A DNA stretch of 64,000 nucleotides, taken from assembly GCF_008974265.1 (NCBI RefSeq), contig NZ_BKZW01000002.1, positions 186,001-250,000 of the forward strand, written 5' to 3'. The notes beneath the pieces were generated by a model that did no database searches, was not told the origin of the DNA, and saw nothing but the letters and a program-made list of their open reading frames with translations. How positions within the stretch are numbered: position 1 is the first letter of the stretch; each line of letters begins with the position of its first letter. Of the stretch, positions 27,635-37,322 are shown piece by piece. The DNA is from Dictyobacter vulcani. Its GTDB lineage: Bacteria > Chloroflexota > Ktedonobacteria > Ktedonobacterales > Ktedonobacteraceae. Both the position numbers and the translations under genes were made by a program.

Positions 27635-28199
27635 GATTTGAAGGATTCCTTTCCATAACTCGAATCACGTAGGTGATGATAGCTTAATTTCACATGCTTT
27701 AAGTTTCAGGTATCCTGTACTATGCTTCTAATATTATGAGTAGATATATCATAATCTGATACAGATTATTCATAACAAGCAACATCAAAGATATATCTGA
27801 TATGTATCCATAAATACACACTTAAAGCAAATGATCTTTTAGTCGAAGTTTTAAAGCAAAATCCCTATTAGATTGCTCCCACGCAACTAATGCGCGCTTA
27901 CATTACCTAAATTAAGTGCTTTTTATATCTCCAACAGCAATATAATAACATATATAGATCTAAGAAGTCAATAGCCGAATAAATTGTAGGTACCTATAGA
28001 GATGCATAAGCGCTAACCCTTCCGCATTGTGAGCAATCCCGTCCCTGATTGAGAAATCTAATATTAACAAGCCAAATAATACGTTGAACACTTGAAAAAT
28101 GAATAGCATGTGAAATAACAAGTGTATATATAAAATGATATCCCAAAAAAACCGCACGATTTTGTTGATTCATACAATGTTTGTCTGTCCAATTAACTC
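27635..28199. other. Precursor upstream region; no gene seen
   Basis: About 560 AT-rich bases upstream of the precursor gene, which should contain its promoter. The hydrophobic 65-codon minus-strand frame at 27960-28157 is in the same frame as the decayed second precursor and lacks a ribosome site, so I regard it as non-coding. Confidence 0.35.
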
Positions 28200-28287
28200 G
28201 AATATCAAGTTCAAAACCTGTGTTGTTAACTTGAGCATATGAAGAGAAGGTGCTAATGCTGAGTTCGAATTACTTGTTGCTGATCAT
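28200..28287 (-). pseudogene. Decayed second lanthipeptide precursor (leader only)
   Basis: ATG at 28287 reads MISNK, then a TAA, then FELSISTFSSYAQVNN in the same frame. This aligns with the leader of the intact precursor (MSTSEFDLDI ... RGQVNP), including the F-x-L-x-I box and the QVN end. The sequence just upstream, with a GGAAAAGGA ribosome-site region, also resembles the intact gene. A second box, FELDIR, follows at 28201-28215. No Cys-rich core remains. It was probably a tandem copy that has lost its core. Confidence 0.6.
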
Positions 28288-28486
28288 GAAGAAGTCCTTT
28301 TCCAATAAGGTGGTAAATAGTTTTTACTCATATGATTTAAATCTGTGATATTTTTGTGAAGCATTTTTGTCATAAATAGTTAATCTATCAAAATATCTGT
28401 ACAAAATACAAGCAACTATCTCATAGCTTGATACAGACCCCTTTGACAGACGACCATAAAGTTATTTCCGTTACATATTCATTGTT

Positions 28487-28730
28487 ATGGATATTATCCT
28501 TCAAGCAAATGGAACTTTTAGCCAAAGTAGCAAGGATCTCTATCCTTATACGTGAAATGATGATTTGCTGCAGGTTGCCCGCAAGGATTCTCTGACGAAG
28601 ATGTTGACGATTCTTGAAGCCATAAATTCATTTTGATTATGATGACATTACTTTCGATATAGCGGCAGATCATGTCTTTCGTAACTCCCTCTTAGAAGAG
28701 ATTTTTTCACTTTTGTGGTTGACAATATGA
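28487..28730 (+). pseudogene. Small hypothetical gene with TGA stop and frameshift
   Basis: ATG at 28487 reads MDIILQANGTFSQSSKDLYPYT, then TGA near 28554, then NDDLLQVARKDSLTKMLTILEAINSF, and after a -1 shift at the TTTT near 28630 FDYDDITFDIAADHVFRNSLLEEIF to the stop at 28728. All three parts look like protein and join sensibly into about 80 residues. As at 12083, the stop is TGA where a tryptophan would fit. No family is recognised. Confidence 0.4.
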
Positions 28731-28899
28731 AAAAATCTCTCTCTCCCTTTACTGCCTCTACATGGTTCCTACTTGGCTGGAGCCTGTTCATTTGTATTTG
28801 TAAATGATGTTATTTGTCTATGACGTTTCGCATTGTGCCCCTTGTTTTTGTATGCAACAAGCAGGTAGTATCTTGTTTTCTTTGGTTGATGATGATATA

Positions 28900-29199
28900 T
28901 CAGTAGTAATAGCTTTTCCTTTTATTCCTTATCCAGCTTCTACCATAGGTTTGGCGTTTGGGGAATAGTAGGATGGTCTCTACGCCAGTGAGTTCCTCCT
29001 GGGATCGACCGAGCCGGATCTGCTCTCTTGCTATCGCTTCTAGAAGGTGATGCAAGGCATGATAAAGGATGACCCACTTTGCCTGTGAGTTGCTCCAGGG
29101 ACGGGTTTTGTGTGTATTGTCTTTATATGATCTCCAGATGACAATGCTGGATGATGAGAAATGATAGAAAGGAGGATTTCGTCCGCAAGAAGAGCCCAT
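28900..29199 (-). pseudogene. Remnant related to the fragment at 13603-13935
   Basis: An open minus-strand frame contains ILYHALHHLLEAIAREQIRL, then GRSQEELTGVETILLF. The last block resembles GRLLEQLTAVETNLPSF in the fragment at 13603-13935. The 5' part overlaps the next plus-strand gene's leader and has no ribosome site. I regard it as a decayed copy of the same unknown family. Confidence 0.35.
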
Positions 29200-29252
29200 T
29201 GAGTTTCTTCTGCCTTTCTATTGTTGTGTTTACAAGAAGGAAGGTGGACCCA

Positions 29253-29882
29253 ATGACTCTGCAACGATTTCCTACTCTTCATGATTATGCTGAACGCGCG
29301 GCATCCTTTGAGCGCCAATTGCAGTCTTTGGAGCGGCGGCGCGATACTATCCTGGCTCAGATTGAGCAGCGTAAAAGTCCTGCTCATCAGCTCGTATCTC
29401 TGTTGGCTCCGTTGTATCGTCGGAGTATGATCTTTGAGGTGCGGCAGTTGCGTAAGGAATGTGAGCGTGTCGAGTTTCAGATTCAGGATATCAAAGCTGA
29501 ATATGAAGCCTGGAAGGCGGAACTAAAGCAGCGTGCTTCGGAACTTGAAGAAAATACACGGCTCTATGAACTGGAGACGCTGATTCAGCGTGAATATCGC
29601 TGGTTGGCGATCCACGATGATCAGGCTGAGTTACGAAAGAAGCAGGCTGTGCTCGAAAAGGTGCGTGAGCAGAAGCGACTGCAAGAAGAAGCGCAAACGC
29701 TTCAACGTGAGCAGAAAGCATTGCAACAACAGCTCAGCGAGGTACGTGAAAAGCTTGGCACGAATCGTCAGCAGCGGGATGCTCTTGATGATAGCCACCA
29801 TACCACGCGTTCCCACGCGACTGAAACGCAGACGGCAGACATAGACGAAGCCATCTTAAAGGTATCGATGCTCTCTCATTAA
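29253..29882 (+). CDS. Coiled-coil protein
   Basis: 209 residues from ATG at 29253, with GGAAGG upstream; an in-frame start at 29151 is less likely. Nearly the whole protein (about residues 15-190) is charged, Glu/Lys/Arg/Gln-rich helix with heptad character: FERQLQSLERRRDTILAQIE, KKQAVLEKVREQKRLQEEAQ. A short hydrophobic dip (HQLVSLLAPLYRRSMIF) is not long enough for a sure membrane span. There is no ATPase. It begins the plus-strand block that includes the annealing protein and the methyltransferase-helicase, and ends at a good terminator. Its role may be structural or in DNA processing; unknown. Confidence 0.75.
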   Translation: MTLQRFPTLHDYAERAASFERQLQSLERRRDTILAQIEQRKSPAHQLVSLLAPLYRRSMIFEVRQLRKECERVEFQIQDIKAEYEAWKAELKQRASELEENTRLYELETLIQREYRWLAIHDDQAELRKKQAVLEKVREQKRLQEEAQTLQREQKALQQQLSEVREKLGTNRQQRDALDDSHHTTRSHATETQTADIDEAILKVSMLSH

Positions 29883-29893
29883 ATAATATTTCT

Positions 29894-29931
29894 CAAACAG
29901 CAGGTTCCCAACGGGATCTGCTGTTTTTCTT
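29894..29931 (+). terminator. Rho-independent terminator
   Basis: AACAGCAG (29896-29903) pairs with CTGCTGTT (29918-29925), with a partly paired GTTCCC/GGGATC inside, and runs directly into TTTTTCTTT. It ends the coiled-coil gene. Confidence 0.8.
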
Positions 29932-30228
29932 TGTCCCCCTCTACTCTACAAACATCGTCTTTTCCTACTTCCCCTGGAGGTTGTATGCGATCTTTACGCT
30001 GGATCCGGGGACCACCTTGCTGGCCTCTGGACATTCAGATATGCCTTGATTTTTCCAAAAAAAAAGAAAGCCACCTCTAGTTTGCAATCTGGTGTGGCTT
30101 CCGCAGCAAGGAGTTATCTCCTCATGGCTTGTAGCGTACCATATCCTGCTCGCTTTGTCGAGCTTTTATTCTGGCATGCCATGGCCTCAGGAGATCATTC
30201 TTGTCCCTTTTTTCATGTGTGTTTGTGA

Positions 30229-30256
30229 GGAGATATCACGCTGATGGATATCTCTC
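30229..30256 (+). other. Hairpin in the leader of the RAD52-like gene
   Basis: GGAGATATC (30229-30237) pairs with GATATCTCTCC (30246-30256) over a loop of 8 bases, just 22 bases before the start at 30278. The start has no clear ribosome site, so this stem could influence translation. The preceding 300 bases hold only a weak 60-codon frame (30046-30228) that I do not accept. Confidence 0.4.
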
Positions 30257-30277
30257 CTGAATAGAAATGGTAATCTC

Positions 30278-31285
30278 ATGACTACATTGACTCTTGCCTC
30301 GATTGAAGACGGTTTACAGCAACCTTTTGCTCCTCACGATGTGAAGTATCTGCCCAAGTCGCCGAAGAAAAAAGAATCTGGCGAATGGGTGTGCCTGGCG
30401 CTGCCTTATGCAGATAAACGCGCCTATGAGGATCGTTTGAATGATCTGGCCTTTGGTTTCTGGAGCACACCGTATAATCCGCCTTACGCTATCGGCAATA
30501 AGCTCGTGATACCCGTCACGGTCACGGTTTGCGATATCGAGCATACCGATTATGGAGAATCATTTTTGAGCAGTTTGTCGCGCAAAGGCGAATTACATGA
30601 GTCCGAAAATAGTGCGACGGTCGCTTATTCACAAGGATTTCGCCGTGCATGCGCACAGTTCCGCCTGGGGCGCTACTTGTATACCTTGCCAAAGGTCTGG
30701 GTCCCTTACGATCCAACAAGCCGCACGATTGCTTTGACGGCGGAACAGACATATCAATTAACCATGCGGTTGTATCGAAAGGCTGGCATTTCTTTGCCGG
30801 ATCCTCAAAAAAATCAGCCAGGTCAGGGACATCGTCCATCACGGCAACTGGCTTTGCCGGAACGTGCCACGTCACACGTGGCTCTCACATCCATGAACGC
30901 TACAGCCCCCGAACTGGCTCCAACTTCTGTGGATCCCATACCATCATCGCCGCAAGTATCTGAGTCCACCTCTCTGGCTCCCCAGGAAGCGGTGGCTCCG
31001 GTTCCCATGACATCAGGGCCAGTGGCTCCTAGTGGGGGTGTGAGTCTCACGGAGCACAAAGTCCACTGGCTAGAGCAGCAATTGAAGCACAATGGAGAGC
31101 GTATTCAACGCATTTGTGAGCAATACAGCGTGTCCACGTTCGCCGAACTCTCTGACGCTCAATTTGAGCATCTGGCCAACCGGATTTTCGCTGCCCAGAA
31201 GCGGGCGGAACAGAAAAAGAGCGGGCTGGCTCCCAGTAGACGTGTCGCGACTGCATCTATGCCTGACACCGTTCAACAATCTTAG
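30278..31285 (+). CDS. RAD52-like single-strand annealing protein
   Basis: 335 residues. Residues 1-175 fit the Rad52/22 (Sak-type) fold: WSTPYNPPYAIGNKLVIPVT, then VTVCDIEHTDYGES, and especially AYSQGFRRACAQFRLGRYLY, a signature in which an alternating Ala/Arg helix precedes G-x-Y-L-Y. Such phage and plasmid proteins bind single-stranded DNA and anneal it in recombination. The middle (about 185-265) is Pro/Ser/Ala-rich and disordered, and the C-terminus (LEQQLKHNGERIQRICEQYS) forms a short helical domain. It is followed 20 bases later by an unknown gene, and is part of the element core. Confidence 0.75.
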   Translation: MTTLTLASIEDGLQQPFAPHDVKYLPKSPKKKESGEWVCLALPYADKRAYEDRLNDLAFGFWSTPYNPPYAIGNKLVIPVTVTVCDIEHTDYGESFLSSLSRKGELHESENSATVAYSQGFRRACAQFRLGRYLYTLPKVWVPYDPTSRTIALTAEQTYQLTMRLYRKAGISLPDPQKNQPGQGHRPSRQLALPERATSHVALTSMNATAPELAPTSVDPIPSSPQVSESTSLAPQEAVAPVPMTSGPVAPSGGVSLTEHKVHWLEQQLKHNGERIQRICEQYSVSTFAELSDAQFEHLANRIFAAQKRAEQKKSGLAPSRRVATASMPDTVQQS

Positions 31286-31305
31286 CCGAGAAAGGAATCC
31301 TTCCC

Positions 31306-32055
31306 ATGTTTGCACCAGCTATTTCCCAGCGCTCTACACCTTCATTCACGCCCTTACTGATTGGTACTGTTCCAGTGCGTCCTTTTAGTCCTGATGGTTT
31401 CGTTGGCACGATCGAACAGGACGGCCAGGTGGTCAATGTAACGGCCATCGCCTTTGATGCAGGACAGGTTGTGCTTATGAGTCTGGTCGGACGCGATACC
31501 AGTGTGAGCGCGGTTCTGGCTCAGATCTGGAAAAAGAAAGAGGCAGTGTTCCGCCATGCCGAGACGGTTCCCTGGCCACAAGAGGAGCAGTCATTTACAC
31601 GGTTGGAGACGGAACGCTATAAAGAAATTGCGACCAGACTCCCTGGCTTGAAACTGGTTCATGCGCTGACTATCCCGTTGAGCGCCCATATTGCTCAGGG
31701 CATTCTCCAGGCTCCTCCAATGGACAAGCATCCTCAGCGCCAGAAGCAGTCGATCCCGGTGGTGACGCCGCGCTATGTGCTGGGGAATTTGCAGGAAGAG
31801 ACGCCTCATGCCTTGAGTTTTCTCGGACATTTACGGGCGATGCGGGTGGTATTGCTCTACCGAGATGATACCCATCCCGAACGGATCCAGCTTTGGGCCA
31901 GTGCCTTATGGCACCGCGGGCTCAAGCATCAACTGATAGAAGCCATGCCTGCATTGGGGGTACGCGTCTGGAAGATCCATCCGGATGTCCACCAATGGAA
32001 TACGCTGATTGCGCAGGGGGTCCACGAAGGCTGGCTCCCCTGGTCCCGTGACTGA
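31306..32055 (+). CDS. Hypothetical protein of the element core
   Basis: 249 residues; ATG at 31306, about 20 bases after the RAD52-like gene's stop, AAGGAAT upstream. The N-terminus is beta-rich (FVGTIEQDGQVVNVTAIAFD), the middle basic, and the C-terminus a mixed domain (MRVVLLYRDDTHPERIQLWA ... VRVWKIHPDVHQWNTLIAQG). No catalytic motif is recognised. Its place between a recombination protein and a methyltransferase-helicase, followed by a strong terminator, points to a role in DNA processing of the element. Confidence 0.75.
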   Translation: MFAPAISQRSTPSFTPLLIGTVPVRPFSPDGFVGTIEQDGQVVNVTAIAFDAGQVVLMSLVGRDTSVSAVLAQIWKKKEAVFRHAETVPWPQEEQSFTRLETERYKEIATRLPGLKLVHALTIPLSAHIAQGILQAPPMDKHPQRQKQSIPVVTPRYVLGNLQEETPHALSFLGHLRAMRVVLLYRDDTHPERIQLWASALWHRGLKHQLIEAMPALGVRVWKIHPDVHQWNTLIAQGVHEGWLPWSRD

Positions 32056-32095
32056 TCCCTGGCTGAATATCGTGTAACGTTCCTTTATCTATCCA

Positions 32096-32130
32096 CCCCG
32101 CTTGCTTTTCTAGCAAGCGGGGTTTTCTTT
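32096..32130 (+). terminator. Rho-independent terminator
   Basis: CCCCGCTTGCT (32096-32106) pairs perfectly with AGCAAGCGGGG (32112-32122), loop of 5 bases, followed by TTTTCTTTT. It separates the annealing-protein operon from the methyltransferase-helicase gene. Confidence 0.9.
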
Positions 32131-32160
32131 TGGCGCGCGAGCGTCTTGGAGATCTCTACT

Positions 32161-35100
32161 ATGGCTCATGGAACCCTGGAAAACCTTTCACATTCTTCAT
32201 TTGTACGCACACCTGCCAGTATCAGCGAACGTATCTATCGTCATCTTTTATCCTTTCCCTCTCTTCTATCGGGAGCCACCCCTGCTGGCCCCCTGGTGAC
32301 CGTGCTGGATCCAGCAGCTGGTGAAGGCGATCTTTTATTGCCGTTGTTGGATCTGGATCAGACCTGCCGTATTGCCTGTACTGGCATCGAGATTAGTGCT
32401 GAACGTGCCGCGACGGCTCGTACCCGCCTGGCTCCTCTCCTCCCAACAGTGCTTCCCAGCGCGATTGAAGGGGTAAAGCTTCCAGATAAGAGTATCAGTC
32501 TGGCGGTCCTGAATCCTCCGTACTTTTTCGTGAACGGACGTCGTGCAGAGTATCGTTTTGTGACCCGAACGACTGAGGCGCTTGTGGATAATGGTATTCT
32601 GGTCGCTATTTTCCCTGCGCGCTCCGCCTGGGATCACAAGATGGTGACGTATTGGAGCCGCTGGTTTGATGCGGTACGCGTCTGGAAGGTGCCGTCGCTG
32701 GAGGAAGGCGAAACCGAGAGTCCTTTCGAGAAATATACCCAGATTGTGGTGGTTGGTCGGAAACGGGCAGCCCCGCGTGACCTGGATGATGCACGCATTC
32801 AGGCGTTGCTCGCCTATCGTTGGCGCAAAGATCCCAAACACAACGATGAAGAATATTGGGCGGGTCAGGTGGCACCGCCAACTCTTCCTGTGGTCCCGAT
32901 CGATGATCCCTATGCGGTTCCCGCTGTTTCGTCGGCTCCCTATTTTGAGGTGCAGAATGCTGATGAGGCACTGATCCTGGAAACATTGATGGGAACCACC
33001 GAGCAGCCGGGATCCGGAGCCCATCTCTCGGCAGAATGGGCCCAGGCCACCATCTGGCAGGAGGAGACGTTGTTGGAGCGTCCGGCGATGCCCTATACTG
33101 GTGTCGCCCATGTGGCTGCCGAGATTATGACCGGGATGCTGGGAGGCGAGGTGATTGAGCTAGATGGCACTCCGTATCTCTTAACGGCATTTGTCGGATC
33201 CGAATGGTCAAAGATGACGCTGGATGCGGATACCAGGGAGAATTTACGCAATAAAGGTGTCATTAAAGCGTCGGCTCGGCAGTTGCAGGATTATCCAGTG
33301 TTGGGTGTCCTGGATCTCTCAAAAGGTCAGACGCGTTATTATGAGGGCAACGCCGTCTTTGATTTTCTCTCACCCTGGATTTCCACGCTGGCATCGTACG
33401 CCCAACAGAAGCGGCCGCCCCTGTATCAATTGGATCCCGAAGAGTGGGAACTGCGTGTGTTGACCCAGTTCGGGATCGATAAGCAACTTCCCCAGGCTCC
33501 CTTTCCTGGACTGGCTCCCGCGCAGATGCATCGTGTCTGTGCCATGGGCCGCACCCTTGATGAGCGCGGACTGGTAGCCATTCAAGGTGAACCTGGAACC
33601 GGCAAGACCAGACTTTCAGTAGCGACAGCAGCCAGACAGGCGTATGCGTGGCAACAGCATAGGACCATGAATGGTTATACACAGCCGCAATGGATGCGCC
33701 AACTTCGCCGTACCTGGCTCAAGAATCCCAGGACCCGTGCTATGTTGCATCTGGAGCCAGTCTATGGGGAACGCTTGCCACAGAATGCTCACGGGGAAGC
33801 GCAGATTCGTGAGGATCAGAGCACCGGGCAGATCGTGGCGTATCGCCGGATTGATTCAGGCGAACTGATCCTTCCAGAACAGGCGGGTCCACGCTCGCTG
33901 CCTGTGCTGGTGACGACGCCCAAAAAAGTGACGAAGGAATTTGCCCGCGAGATCAACGCAGCCTGGCCTCAAGCGGAGACCATCATGGTGCAGCGCTATG
34001 ATGATATCACGCACTGGTTCCAGCGTTGCGCGGTCAGTGAGGCTCCCGCCGTCATCGCCATCTGCTCCCACTCGCAATCCCAGCCACGTGGATCCGGCCG
34101 GAGTTGGGAGCCAGCGATACTGGAAAAGCACAGCACGGAACATTATCTGGTAACGGAGCCAGCGGCCGAACTTTTACCGGACCTAGAGGAAATCCTGGAT
34201 CCACATGGCCAGTTGATTGGGTACCGCTCACGTGCCACCGGGGAGCCAGTGATGGAAGCGCGCACAAAAACGCATTATCGGTGTCCGGACTGCTTTGGCC
34301 TGATCCTTGGCATTCCCGATCGTCTGCAACCAGCAAAAACGGATCAGCGTGATGATGGTTCTGAGCTGTTACAGCAGGAAGATGAGGAGGAGAACGAGAG
34401 CCTGAAGAGTGTGGTGACGAGTCGAGGCTGGTTCGAGAAAAAGCCTCGGTGGTGTACCTGTGCCCATACACGGAATGCGGAACGAACACGCCAGCATCAA
34501 AAAAATCTGCGCACACCCCTCTGGACTCAAGCGCGTGTGCAGACAACGCAGCAGAAATATCCTACACTCTCCTATCGCGAATGGACACAGGTCATCGATA
34601 CCTTGATCCAGCCACCCCTGCGCGAACGAGTGCCAGTGGATAATGTGGAAACTGCGCAAGAAAATTATTGTCAGGTGCTGTCTGCTCGGCAAGCCAGCCG
34701 TATCACGCGAACCTCGGAGGGGATGGCAACCATCCAGGTGCATCATGCTGCCGATCCATCGTCTGTTGAGTACTATGATCAGATTGCGCCACCGCCAGAC
34801 AGCTTTGGGGTCTATGAATATCTGATCCATTTCTTCAAAGGATGTGTGGCCCTATCTATTGTCGATGAGAGCCATAATGGCCGTGCGCAAAACTCGGATA
34901 TTGCTCGGGCCTTACATCGGGCGATGCGTGCGGCACAATCGCACATGCTTACCAGTGGAACGCATTATGGTGGTGATGTAGCCAGTTTCTACTTTTACTG
35001 GTATCGCTTCAATCCCCGCTTCTGGAAACGTCTGGGCCTGACCTGGAAGCAGGCCTCGGAGGCACTCCACCGTTATGGGGTGATACAGATGTGGGTCAAG

Positions 35101-37305
35101 GAATATGAAGCGGACGCCAGGCGTGGCAGTGGCAAATCCAATGTCCAGGTCTCTACCGTGCCTGCTCCAGGCCTTTCCGCCAAATTACTCCCCTCTTTAC
35201 TGGAAGATCTCTGTTTTCTGACCGTGCTGGATGTAGGTGCATTTATGCCCGCGAAAGTAGAGATACCAGAGATTGTCTCGATGCAAGATCCGCAGGTGGA
35301 TGAAAAGGCGCGGCAAGCGGAAGAGATCCTGGTGGCGCCGCGCAAGGCGCTGGCGGTTATCCAGCAAGAAAAACAGCGACTCTTCGATGCCGTACGTGAT
35401 GGTGTGACCGATCGTGAGGCTTTGCAGGAGTGGAGTCGACAAGAGGAGCAGGCCCAATTGGCCCTGATCCGGGCACAGGAAGAGAGCGCCCAACTGAAAG
35501 CCTGGGTACACGAGCATGATTTGCTTGGATCTTATCTGGGAGTGGTGAAGTCACTGGCTGATCGAGCCCAAAAAGGCAATCCCGCAGCCCGTATGGCTCA
35601 GGGAACAATCCCGCGCTGGTTTGCGGTCTTACCCTGCGAGAAACCATATGAACTCTGGCAAACCAAACGTTCCATCTGGGGGGATGCCCAGGAAAAACAA
35701 TGTCTGCTCAAAACGCCCCAATTAGCCTGGGATTATGTCTATCCACTGGAAAAGCGCCTGCTTGAAGTCGTCCACAAAGAACGTGCAGAGGGCCGTCGAT
35801 TGATGTTATATATTGACCAGAACCAGGAACGCTCCACCGCTCGTCGCCTGGAATGGGTATTGCAGCAAGCCGGCGTCAAAAGTTGGACCTTACCCAACAC
35901 CGTCAAACCGGAAGATCGGCAACAGCGTATCATCGAGGCCATGAGTATGGCTCCGGAAGGTGGTGCACCCGTGAGCGTGGCCATTGTCCCATATTCTCGG
36001 GTCAACGAAGGCATCAACCTCCAGTGTGTGGTTGACACCATCATCTGGGTGGAAATGGCCTTGAACCTGTTCATGCTTGAGCAGGCATCCAGGAGAGCCT
36101 GGCGATTAGGCAAACGTGAAGAGGTTCGTATCTACTATCTGGCCTATGCTGGGACCGTCGGACATCAAAAGATGCGCAAACTCGGAGCCCAAAGTGGGGC
36201 CGCTGCTGCATTCGCTGGAGAACCAGCCCGAGGAGCACTTATCGAAGAAGCCGGCGCTGACGAGACCACGCTTGCCCGCTTCTCCGCAACTGTTGAGGCA
36301 GAACTCCTCATTGACGAGGATGCATCATCCTCATCGCTCCTCTCGCTGCTCAGCAACGATGATGCCAATGAACTGACCCAGGCCTTTGAGCGTCGCGCCA
36401 ACGAAGAACACCAGGCACTCAAGCACGGCCGTACCTGGTTTGGCGCCAGCGATACGCTCCCTGACCGCTTGCCTGTTTTCTATGGTTCAATTCATCCAGA
36501 TGTCTGGGCTAATACCCCAGCCAAAACACCGGTCCAGCGTATCGAGGGTATCTCCACATTGCCACCATGCAGAGATACCAGACGTAGTCCCTTGGAGCCA
36601 TCTCAAGAGCGGCCACATCTAGCAGAGGTGATCTTACCTCCCATTGAGTTACTCGCTCACGATGATCACATCCGCCAGCCTGAAACAGTGCAGGAAGAGA
36701 TTGCTTCACCTATGGCATTCACACCTGTAGCTTTAGATAAAGCACCCGTGGTGAACTCGACAGCGCCTATCCTGCTCTTCGGTAATGTTGATCACATCGC
36801 GCTGGCGCGTCAACGCGCTACCAGTAAAAAGAAAAAAGCTACCACCCGGAATCCGAAAAGCAACACCCAGGTTCACGTTCGCGACATTCCCATTATCACA
36901 CCATCAGAGGAGGCCCAGCTAACCATGAAGATATCCTCTAGCAGTGCATCCCAGAAAAAGAGCAAACAGATTTCAACCGCGCCGTCACTCTGGGATTTTG
37001 TCGATACGCAGATCACAGAGCACATGTCAGACCAACACAACCCTGAACAAGCAGTTCCTACTATATCTTCAAAACCCACCATACGCTATGCCATCTGGCA
37101 GATCGATCTGCTCGGAACCCTAGCCATACGCTACTTTGTCGACGACCACACTCCCATCGAGAAACGCCAAACGGGCTTTCATCGACAAGAAGAAGCCCTG
37201 GCCTTTCTACAGCAAGCCAGACCAGACCGAAACTATCAGGCCATCACCTTCCAACTATTCAGCCATGAACTGGCCGAACGAGCAAAGAACGAGTGCCTGA
37301 TTTAA
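32161..37305 (+). CDS. Fused DNA methyltransferase and SNF2-like helicase (1714 aa)
   Basis: ATG at 32161 has GGAG upstream. Residues 50-57 (DPAAGEGD) are the SAM-binding motif I and 118-123 (NPPYFF) the catalytic N-P-P-Y of an N6-adenine or related amino-methyltransferase. A helicase follows: Walker A GEPGTGKTR near 476, a zinc-ribbon-like CPDC...CTC inserted near 710-770, DEAH-box equivalent VDESHN near 900, motif V YSRVNEGINLQ near 1280 and motif VI QASRRAWRLGKREE near 1308. The C-terminal 350 residues are linker-like. The plan resembles phage P1 DarB, a methylase-helicase that protects injected DNA from restriction, and similar genes of conjugative elements. A role in antirestriction during transfer is an inference. 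No restriction nuclease lies nearby. Confidence 0.85.
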   Translation: MAHGTLENLSHSSFVRTPASISERIYRHLLSFPSLLSGATPAGPLVTVLDPAAGEGDLLLPLLDLDQTCRIACTGIEISAERAATARTRLAPLLPTVLPSAIEGVKLPDKSISLAVLNPPYFFVNGRRAEYRFVTRTTEALVDNGILVAIFPARSAWDHKMVTYWSRWFDAVRVWKVPSLEEGETESPFEKYTQIVVVGRKRAAPRDLDDARIQALLAYRWRKDPKHNDEEYWAGQVAPPTLPVVPIDDPYAVPAVSSAPYFEVQNADEALILETLMGTTEQPGSGAHLSAEWAQATIWQEETLLERPAMPYTGVAHVAAEIMTGMLGGEVIELDGTPYLLTAFVGSEWSKMTLDADTRENLRNKGVIKASARQLQDYPVLGVLDLSKGQTRYYEGNAVFDFLSPWISTLASYAQQKRPPLYQLDPEEWELRVLTQFGIDKQLPQAPFPGLAPAQMHRVCAMGRTLDERGLVAIQGEPGTGKTRLSVATAARQAYAWQQHRTMNGYTQPQWMRQLRRTWLKNPRTRAMLHLEPVYGERLPQNAHGEAQIREDQSTGQIVAYRRIDSGELILPEQAGPRSLPVLVTTPKKVTKEFAREINAAWPQAETIMVQRYDDITHWFQRCAVSEAPAVIAICSHSQSQPRGSGRSWEPAILEKHSTEHYLVTEPAAELLPDLEEILDPHGQLIGYRSRATGEPVMEARTKTHYRCPDCFGLILGIPDRLQPAKTDQRDDGSELLQQEDEEENESLKSVVTSRGWFEKKPRWCTCAHTRNAERTRQHQKNLRTPLWTQARVQTTQQKYPTLSYREWTQVIDTLIQPPLRERVPVDNVETAQENYCQVLSARQASRITRTSEGMATIQVHHAADPSSVEYYDQIAPPPDSFGVYEYLIHFFKGCVALSIVDESHNGRAQNSDIARALHRAMRAAQSHMLTSGTHYGGDVASFYFYWYRFNPRFWKRLGLTWKQASEALHRYGVIQMWVKEYEADARRGSGKSNVQVSTVPAPGLSAKLLPSLLEDLCFLTVLDVGAFMPAKVEIPEIVSMQDPQVDEKARQAEEILVAPRKALAVIQQEKQRLFDAVRDGVTDREALQEWSRQEEQAQLALIRAQEESAQLKAWVHEHDLLGSYLGVVKSLADRAQKGNPAARMAQGTIPRWFAVLPCEKPYELWQTKRSIWGDAQEKQCLLKTPQLAWDYVYPLEKRLLEVVHKERAEGRRLMLYIDQNQERSTARRLEWVLQQAGVKSWTLPNTVKPEDRQQRIIEAMSMAPEGGAPVSVAIVPYSRVNEGINLQCVVDTIIWVEMALNLFMLEQASRRAWRLGKREEVRIYYLAYAGTVGHQKMRKLGAQSGAAAAFAGEPARGALIEEAGADETTLARFSATVEAELLIDEDASSSSLLSLLSNDDANELTQAFERRANEEHQALKHGRTWFGASDTLPDRLPVFYGSIHPDVWANTPAKTPVQRIEGISTLPPCRDTRRSPLEPSQERPHLAEVILPPIELLAHDDHIRQPETVQEEIASPMAFTPVALDKAPVVNSTAPILLFGNVDHIALARQRATSKKKKATTRNPKSNTQVHVRDIPIITPSEEAQLTMKISSSSASQKKSKQISTAPSLWDFVDTQITEHMSDQHNPEQAVPTISSKPTIRYAIWQIDLLGTLAIRYFVDDHTPIEKRQTGFHRQEEALAFLQQARPDRNYQAITFQLFSHELAERAKNECLI

Positions 37306-37322
37306 GATTATAGAAGAAGAGC

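Noticed and set aside
27960..28157. Hydrophobic 65-residue membrane peptide in the lanthipeptide locus
   Set aside because: It lies in the same frame as the decayed second precursor, has no ribosome site, and AT-rich sequence easily gives hydrophobic frames.
30046..30228. 60-residue plus-strand peptide before the RAD52-like gene
   Set aside because: TTG start without ribosome site, low-complexity lysine run, and no family; region more likely a leader.
31047..31388. Several minus- and plus-strand frames over the RAD52-like gene
   Set aside because: GC-rich coding sequence produces open antisense frames; none has a ribosome site or recognisable domain.
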